Notes under the pieces: generated by a model | The model's database searches: none | Told to the model about the DNA's origin: nothing | Seen by the model: the letters and a program-made list of their open reading frames with translations, nothing else | Source: Ottelia alismoides | Taxonomy: Eukaryota; Streptophyta; Magnoliopsida; Alismatales; Hydrocharitaceae | Length of the DNA stretch: 64,000 bases | Direction of reading: 5' to 3' | NCBI GenBank assembly: GCA_037367405.1 | Contig: JAZKJV010007253.1 | Coordinates: 62,001 to 126,000, forward strand | Part shown: positions 59,702 through 64,000 of the stretch, piece after piece | Layout: each line of letters opens with the position of its first letter | Position numbering within the stretch: the first letter of the stretch is position 1 | Translations under genes and position numbers: made by a program

Positions 59702-60028
59702 AAACCAGACATGATTGCTCGGTTCACCTGTTGAATCGGGGAAGGACCAGTCTGGTTAAATGATTCGGTTTGAAAATCTGATTTTCGATCTATTCACCGG
59801 TTCAATTGGCTTTTGGAAGATGGTTTAACACGGTTCGCACAATTATTTTGAATCTATTCAAAATAAATGACATTTTGAGAGTTGAACTCACGACCTTCAT
59901 CAACTTGCAACCAACTGCGGTACCACACGTTCTTGTAGTAATATGATTTAAATGCATCTTATATTAAACTATTGTTCTTCTAATGAATACATTGGATAAA
60001 TACTATATATCTATATGTATAATCGACT
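59702..60028. other. left part of a GGTTCAA-rich repeat
   Basis: Motifs of the CGGTTCAAT/GAACCGG type occur here and again at about 60700-60850 in inverted arrangement. The foldback at 60029-60600 may have inserted into an older element spanning about 59700-60860. Boundaries were not found. Confidence 0.3.
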
Positions 60029-60600
60029 TGTTCTAGATGGAGGTTATAGGAGTCTCTGTTTCCGACGAAATTCGAATAGCATATTGGAGGGATATATAGA
60101 TGAATATACATGGTGGTATTTTTCAAAAAAGTAAAAAAATGCGGAAGATATAAGCCCGGGTGCATGTAAAGTTACATGCACCTTGGTGCAAGCTCCCCAT
60201 CCTCTAAGTAATAGAGGATGGGGAGCTTGCACCAAGGTGCATGTAACTTTACATGCACCCGGGCTTATATCTTCCACATTTTTTACTTTTTTGAAAAATA
60301 CCACCATGTATATTCATCTATATATCCCTCCAATATACCATTCGAATTTCATCAGAAACAAAGACTCCTATGACCTCCATCTAGAACAGGTAATTTTAAT
60401 GGTCTTAAAATTGCTGTAATCGACATGTTTTAGATGGAGGTCATAGGAGTCTCTGTTTCTGACGAAATTCGAATGGTATATTGGAGGGATATATAGATGA
60501 ATATACATGGTGGTATTTTTCAAAAAAGTAAAAAATATGGAAGATATAAGCTCGGGTGCATGTAAAGTTACATGCACCTTGGTGCAAGCTCCCCATCCTC
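60029..60600. mobile_element. triple foldback: three 176-nt arms
   Basis: Arms at 60029-60204 and 60425-60600 are direct copies of each other. The arm at 60214-60389 is their near-perfect reverse complement. Each arm runs between GAGGATGGGGAGCTTGCACC and CCTCCATCTAGAACA. The B-C pair with a 35-bp loop looks like one complete TIR element; A is a right-half copy fused to it through the 9-bp spacer TAAGTAATA. Confidence 0.85.
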
Positions 60601-60940
60601 TTTTACTTATACTATAAGATATATACATTAGTTATGTAATTTATATCTATTTCAACTATATTTGAATGTGTATTTTATACATGTTTTAATTATTCTGGTT
60701 CAATTAGCCATTTCAACCGCTTCTTTCCCACCGATTTGGTTCGATATGGTTTTTAAGAATGATGATGTCATCATCCAATTGAACCGGTTTGATTCCATGG
60801 TTCAACCCAATCAGATCTTTTTAGCAAGGTTTCCGTTTCAGTCTCCGATCTGATTTCAAAAACATTGAGATTCATATCCTAAAAAATGAAAATGATATAC
60901 ACATCCATATCTATATTCATTAAAAAATAAAAATCCATAT
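60601..60940. other. non-coding DNA
   Basis: Right half of the possible GGTTCAA-rich element; no gene. Confidence 0.35.
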
Positions 60941-60980
60941 AGTCACACACGCATGCACACACACGCACACACACATATAT
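60941..60980. repeat. CA/TA microsatellite
   Basis: CACACACG and ACACACACATATATAT runs abutting the next element. Confidence 0.8.
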
Positions 60981-60983
60981 ATA

Positions 60984-61255
60984 GAGGATTTCTTTCAAAT
61001 AGGACTTGGTCCTTCCTGGGTTCAGGAAGGCCAGCCTCTTTTTTGTAGAAAACATAATGACTTTAGTAAAATACGTATACATATTGTATTACAATGTGCA
61101 GCTTTATGTTTGTATTATAATATGCAGTTTTGTATTTATAATGTGCAGTTATAATACAAACTATATACATATTCTACTAAAGTGCTCGTGTTTTCTACAA
61201 AAAGATGGTGGTCATCCTGAAGTCGGGAAGGATACATCCTATTGGAAGGGTCCTC
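60984..61255. mobile_element. 272-bp TIR element in TA target
   Basis: Ends GAGGATTTCTTTCAAATAGGA and its partner ATTGGAAGGGTCCTC begin inverted repeats of about 100 bp, which include TTTTTGTAGAAAACA. Flanks are ATATATATA and TATATATAT. Termini recall those of the transposon at 19340-41190. ATAATGTGCAG-type words repeat in the middle. Confidence 0.7.
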
Positions 61256-61513
61256 TATATATATGGGTTAAATGATGCTACACCCTGGGTATAGCCAATT
61301 GGCTAATCCTACCCCTATTTTCTCCTATTTTTTATGAAAATGAAAATATGTATATTCATCAATATATCCTCCTACATGTCATTCATTTCATCAGAAACAG
61401 AGACTCATGTGCCCTCCATCTGAAGGAGGTCAATTTCAGCAATTCAGAGACCATTAAAATTTGACAGTCTTGATGGAGGGGGATAGAAGTCTCGAATTAA
61501 GTCAAATTTTTAA

Positions 61514-62835
61514 GGGATTTTTACACCCATAATAACATTCATAATCCTGTATAATCGTGAATCACACACAAGATCCCAAATAACCCCCCGTTTTACACTC
61601 ATAACCCTCCATTAGTATAGTTCATTAACTCAACTAGATGAATGAGTTAATCTAACCAAGTCACGATGGGGGTGGCCGGAGGGGGGGGGGGGGCGGGGGG
61701 GTTGGGCTGGAGAGGATGTGGGAACTGCCCCAGGACGAGGTGGGCTCTGCTTGGGATGGAGAGTGTTGTCGGGGTGCAGGGAGAGGTCGGGCTACCCCAG
61801 GATGGGTCGGGGGAGGGTGGGCGCCCAGGTCGGAGCTACACGATCTAAGCAACCAGCGTGCATGCAGGTGGGGGGTCCAAAATGGACAATGGAGCTCGGC
61901 AGGAGGGACTCAACCTCCGCGAGCGAATCTCTGGCGAACAACGATCAACCCTAGTTCACCGACAACCTCAGAACCCTCATCTCCGTCTTCTCGAGCAAGG
62001 GCCTCAGCGTGTGCGACCTCGTGTCCCTCTCCGGCGCTTACACAATCAACCAGACTGCTTTTTCCACCTTCAGCGGCTTGCGGGGGGAGTGGGGGAGGAG
62101 ACCCTCAACTTGCGGGGGGAGGGGGGAGCTGCAGGGGACTTCCGTAGGGGCGGGGATGCTTTCAACAACAATGTCTTGCGATGGGAGAGGGGGCAGGGGA
62201 CCGGGGCCTCTGCACGGGGGAACGAGAGCGGGGACGTGGGGACTTCGACAGCAGGGGCTTTTGGGGGGTTGCTTTCTACAACAATGGCTTGCGGGGGAGA
62301 GGGGGTAGGGGACGGGAGCCTTTGCGCAAGGGAACAAGAGCAGGAGGAGAGGGGGCAGGGGATGGGGGGCCTCTGCGCGGGGGAACGGGAGCGGGGTGGT
62401 GGTGGTGCGGGGCGCGGGCAGGGGATGGGGGCCTCGATGAGGGCTTGCGCGGGGGAAACGGGAGCGGTGGAGGGGGACTTCGACGAGGTAAGGAAGGGGA
62501 TGAGGAGGCAGTACTGGGAGGATGAAGGAGAGGAGGTTGGAGGAAGAGAGGAGGTGCTGGAGGATGAAGGTGAGAAGGAGGTCGGCAGGTGGGAGGGAGC
62601 TGGCTCGAGGAAGAAGGAGAGAATGACATTATTTGTAAATAACTATAATTTAAAGGGTAAAAAATAAAAAAACTTGACGGATACCATCATCGTTAACGGA
62701 AAATTAGAAGGAAGTTAACACGAGGTTATGAGTGTAAGAGTTAAGTACTATTCATGGTTCTAAGCGTAATTCACGATTATGCGGGGTTACGAATGTAATT
62801 GTGAAATTACTCAGAGTTGTGGGTGTAAAGATCCC
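61514..62835. mobile_element. Pack-MULE with captured peroxidase exon
   Basis: Long inverted repeats start GGGATTTTTACACCCATAA and, at the other end, GGGATCTTTACACCCACAA; both contain TATAATCGTGAAT or CATAATCGTGAAT. The 9-bp flanks AATTTTTAA (61505-61513) and AATTCTTAA (62836-62844) agree at eight of nine positions. The arms are AT-rich, while the 61660-62640 cargo is very GC-rich, including a G run with quadruplex potential at 61677-61706. There is no transposase. Cargo other than the peroxidase piece is low-complexity and unidentified. Confidence 0.88.
61868..62074 (+). pseudogene. class III peroxidase exon fragment
   Basis: 69 codons read VGGPKWTMELGRRDSTSAS, ESLANNDQP, stop, FTDNLRTLISVFSSKGLSV, CDLVSLSGAYTINQTAFSTF. 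This is the start of the third exon of secretory plant peroxidases, with the acceptor-like GCATGCAG just upstream, as in the usual gene structure. It is broken by TAG at 61952-61954. The codon at 62039-62041 encodes Tyr where the family has the proximal heme-binding His of SGAHTIGQ. After codon 69 similarity stops abruptly. No active enzyme is possible. Confidence 0.85.
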
Positions 62836-62962
62836 AATTCTTAATGACGCCATGGTGACATATTGTGAACTAAATTCCAATAAGTTTCATTTCAGAAAAA
62901 TAAAAAAATATAGGGGAAAAGAGGTGGGAGCATGTAAGTTAGCAACACCCAGGGAGCATACT

Positions 62963-63686
62963 CCTTTTTCCACACACACTCACGCACGCACGCACATGGT
63001 AATTTATATGTTTATATCAAATATTCAGATATTCTGGTTTATTTGGAAGAAACATATTATTTCCAAGACCATCCTCTTTTATAAAATCGAGAGAAAAACT
63101 ATTTATGATTATTAATGTCTATTTTTGCTATTCTTTAAAGAAGAATATCAACAATTATAAATTTTTTTGGAGATTTACATTGCCATGTTGCCTTTCTGTC
63201 TACAAAGTTCTCCCTACCTTGCAAATATCACAAGGTTTATAGGTGATAATGGAAGAATTCCACTAAGATGTGCCAATTCTCAATTTATCTTTTTTTTTTT
63301 AATTTTGAATTATACATTCTTATTTTTTTTCATTTTTGTTTACAATTTCAATTATTTTGATGCAAATGTATAAAGGGTCGAAATATGAGCTTTGTTGAGG
63401 ACAAAAATCCATCCAAGACTTCTCAAGTTAAGGAAGGTATTTGTGGATCTGAATTTTTAAACCAAAATCATAATTTCTGACTGTAAATTACAATCCAAAA
63501 ACGCAATAAACCACAAGCAATCCACGAAGAATGCACGACTTACGTGGAAAAACCCTACCAATGTAGTGGGGAAAAATCATAGGAAAAGATATGTTCTACT
63601 ATGATGGAAAATTGGAGTATAGGATACAAAATCCCACGAGGCGGTGCTCTCCCAGAATGAGATTTTCAGATAACTCATGCCTTACC
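62963..63686. other. intergenic DNA
   Basis: AT-rich; no gene. 63480-63620 has a retroelement-like flavour (CACGACTTACGTGGAAAAAC), but no LTR boundary was found. Confidence 0.35.
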
Positions 63687-64000
63687 TAGGGATGAAAGTG
63701 TATCAGATGCGGATCGGATATGTCTATTTGCATATCCATATTCACTTCATCTCTATCAAATACGAATACTGATACATATATGATCCGTATATGCATTAAG
63801 GAAACCATATCCTTAAAAATACAGATACAAATCCGAATCAGATATTATCAAATCTGAATACGGATCGAATAAAGAGCGGACCCGAATACGGATCGAATAA
63901 AGAGTGAAACCCAAATATGGATCCAATAAATATGGAATCTGAATATGGATTGAATAAAGATCACATACAAATATTAATTATTTTTTTAATCAAAGTTCAT
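63687..64000. mobile_element. Ac/Ds-like element, cut by window end
   Basis: Starts TAGGGATGAAAGTG and continues in the GATCGGATAT/GAATACGGATC style of the element at 42038. A unit GAATACGGATCGAATAAAGA is repeated with variation from about 63855 to 63961. The right end lies outside the window. Confidence 0.6.

Larger units (their letters stand above)
61273..62962. mobile_element. TIR element split by the Pack-MULE
   Basis: The left arm GATGCTACACCCTGGGTA and the right arm AACACCCAGGGAGCAT are complementary, with further pairing inward. The interior left of the Pack-MULE (61360-61500) matches the foldback arms and the centre of the 18922-19307 MITE. The target duplication is unresolved. Confidence 0.55.

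Noticed and set aside
60044..60628. several 78-87 codon frames
   Set aside because: They are translations of the same foldback arms in both directions and carry no independent coding signal.
61858..62667. 269-codon open frame in the GC-rich cargo of the Pack-MULE
   Set aside because: The frame is Gly/Glu-rich low complexity and is offset from the recognisable peroxidase frame; its length follows from few AT-rich stop codons.

Overview
The window is nuclear DNA of a flowering plant. It shows canonical GT-AG introns, a cytosolic ribosome-assembly GTPase gene and a chloroplast outer-envelope beta-barrel gene, set in dense, nested transposable elements. The GC-rich first exon of the GTPase gene, falling to AT-rich later exons, and the many MITEs lean towards a monocot. 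I cannot name the species.

Only two genes look intact, both on the + strand. (1) LSG1 (3215-15358) has 7 exons and 607 codons. It encodes the circularly permuted GTPase that releases export factors from pre-60S ribosomal subunits. Its 7.1-kb first intron holds a tRNA-derived SINE, a decayed L1-type LINE and two 225-bp hAT MITEs in opposite orientation. (2) OEP39-like (53563-56590) has 11 exons and 361 codons. It encodes a POTRA-less Omp85/OEP80-family barrel of the plastid outer envelope.

Between the genes lie two large nested insertions. The first is an Athila-type Ty3/gypsy element (20226-39863, minus strand, TSD ATTAT) with unusual 4.07-kb LTRs. Its gag and pol share one reading frame broken by three stop codons, pol itself is open, and a cluster of PPT-like stem-loops follows pol. 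It sits inside an older DNA transposon of about 2.2 kb net (19340-41190). The second is a Ty1/copia element (42081-52652, plus strand, TSD CCGCT) with 2.5-kb LTRs, nested in an Ac/Ds-like hAT element (42038-53127). That hAT element ends about 430 bp upstream of the OEP39 start codon. The copia LTRs are nearly identical while its coding region is wrecked, which suggests it moved by using proteins from other elements.

The right end (58.8-64 kb) is a mosaic of small DNA elements: a triple 176-nt foldback, TIR elements with TA-rich flanks, and a Pack-MULE (61514-62835) carrying an exon fragment of a class III peroxidase. An isolated RRM-domain exon fragment lies at 17063-17176. No CRISPR array, rRNA or functional tRNA gene was seen.

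The sequence supports relative ages: Athila is younger than its DNA-transposon host, copia is younger than its hAT host, and the SINE is younger than the tandem duplication it interrupts.
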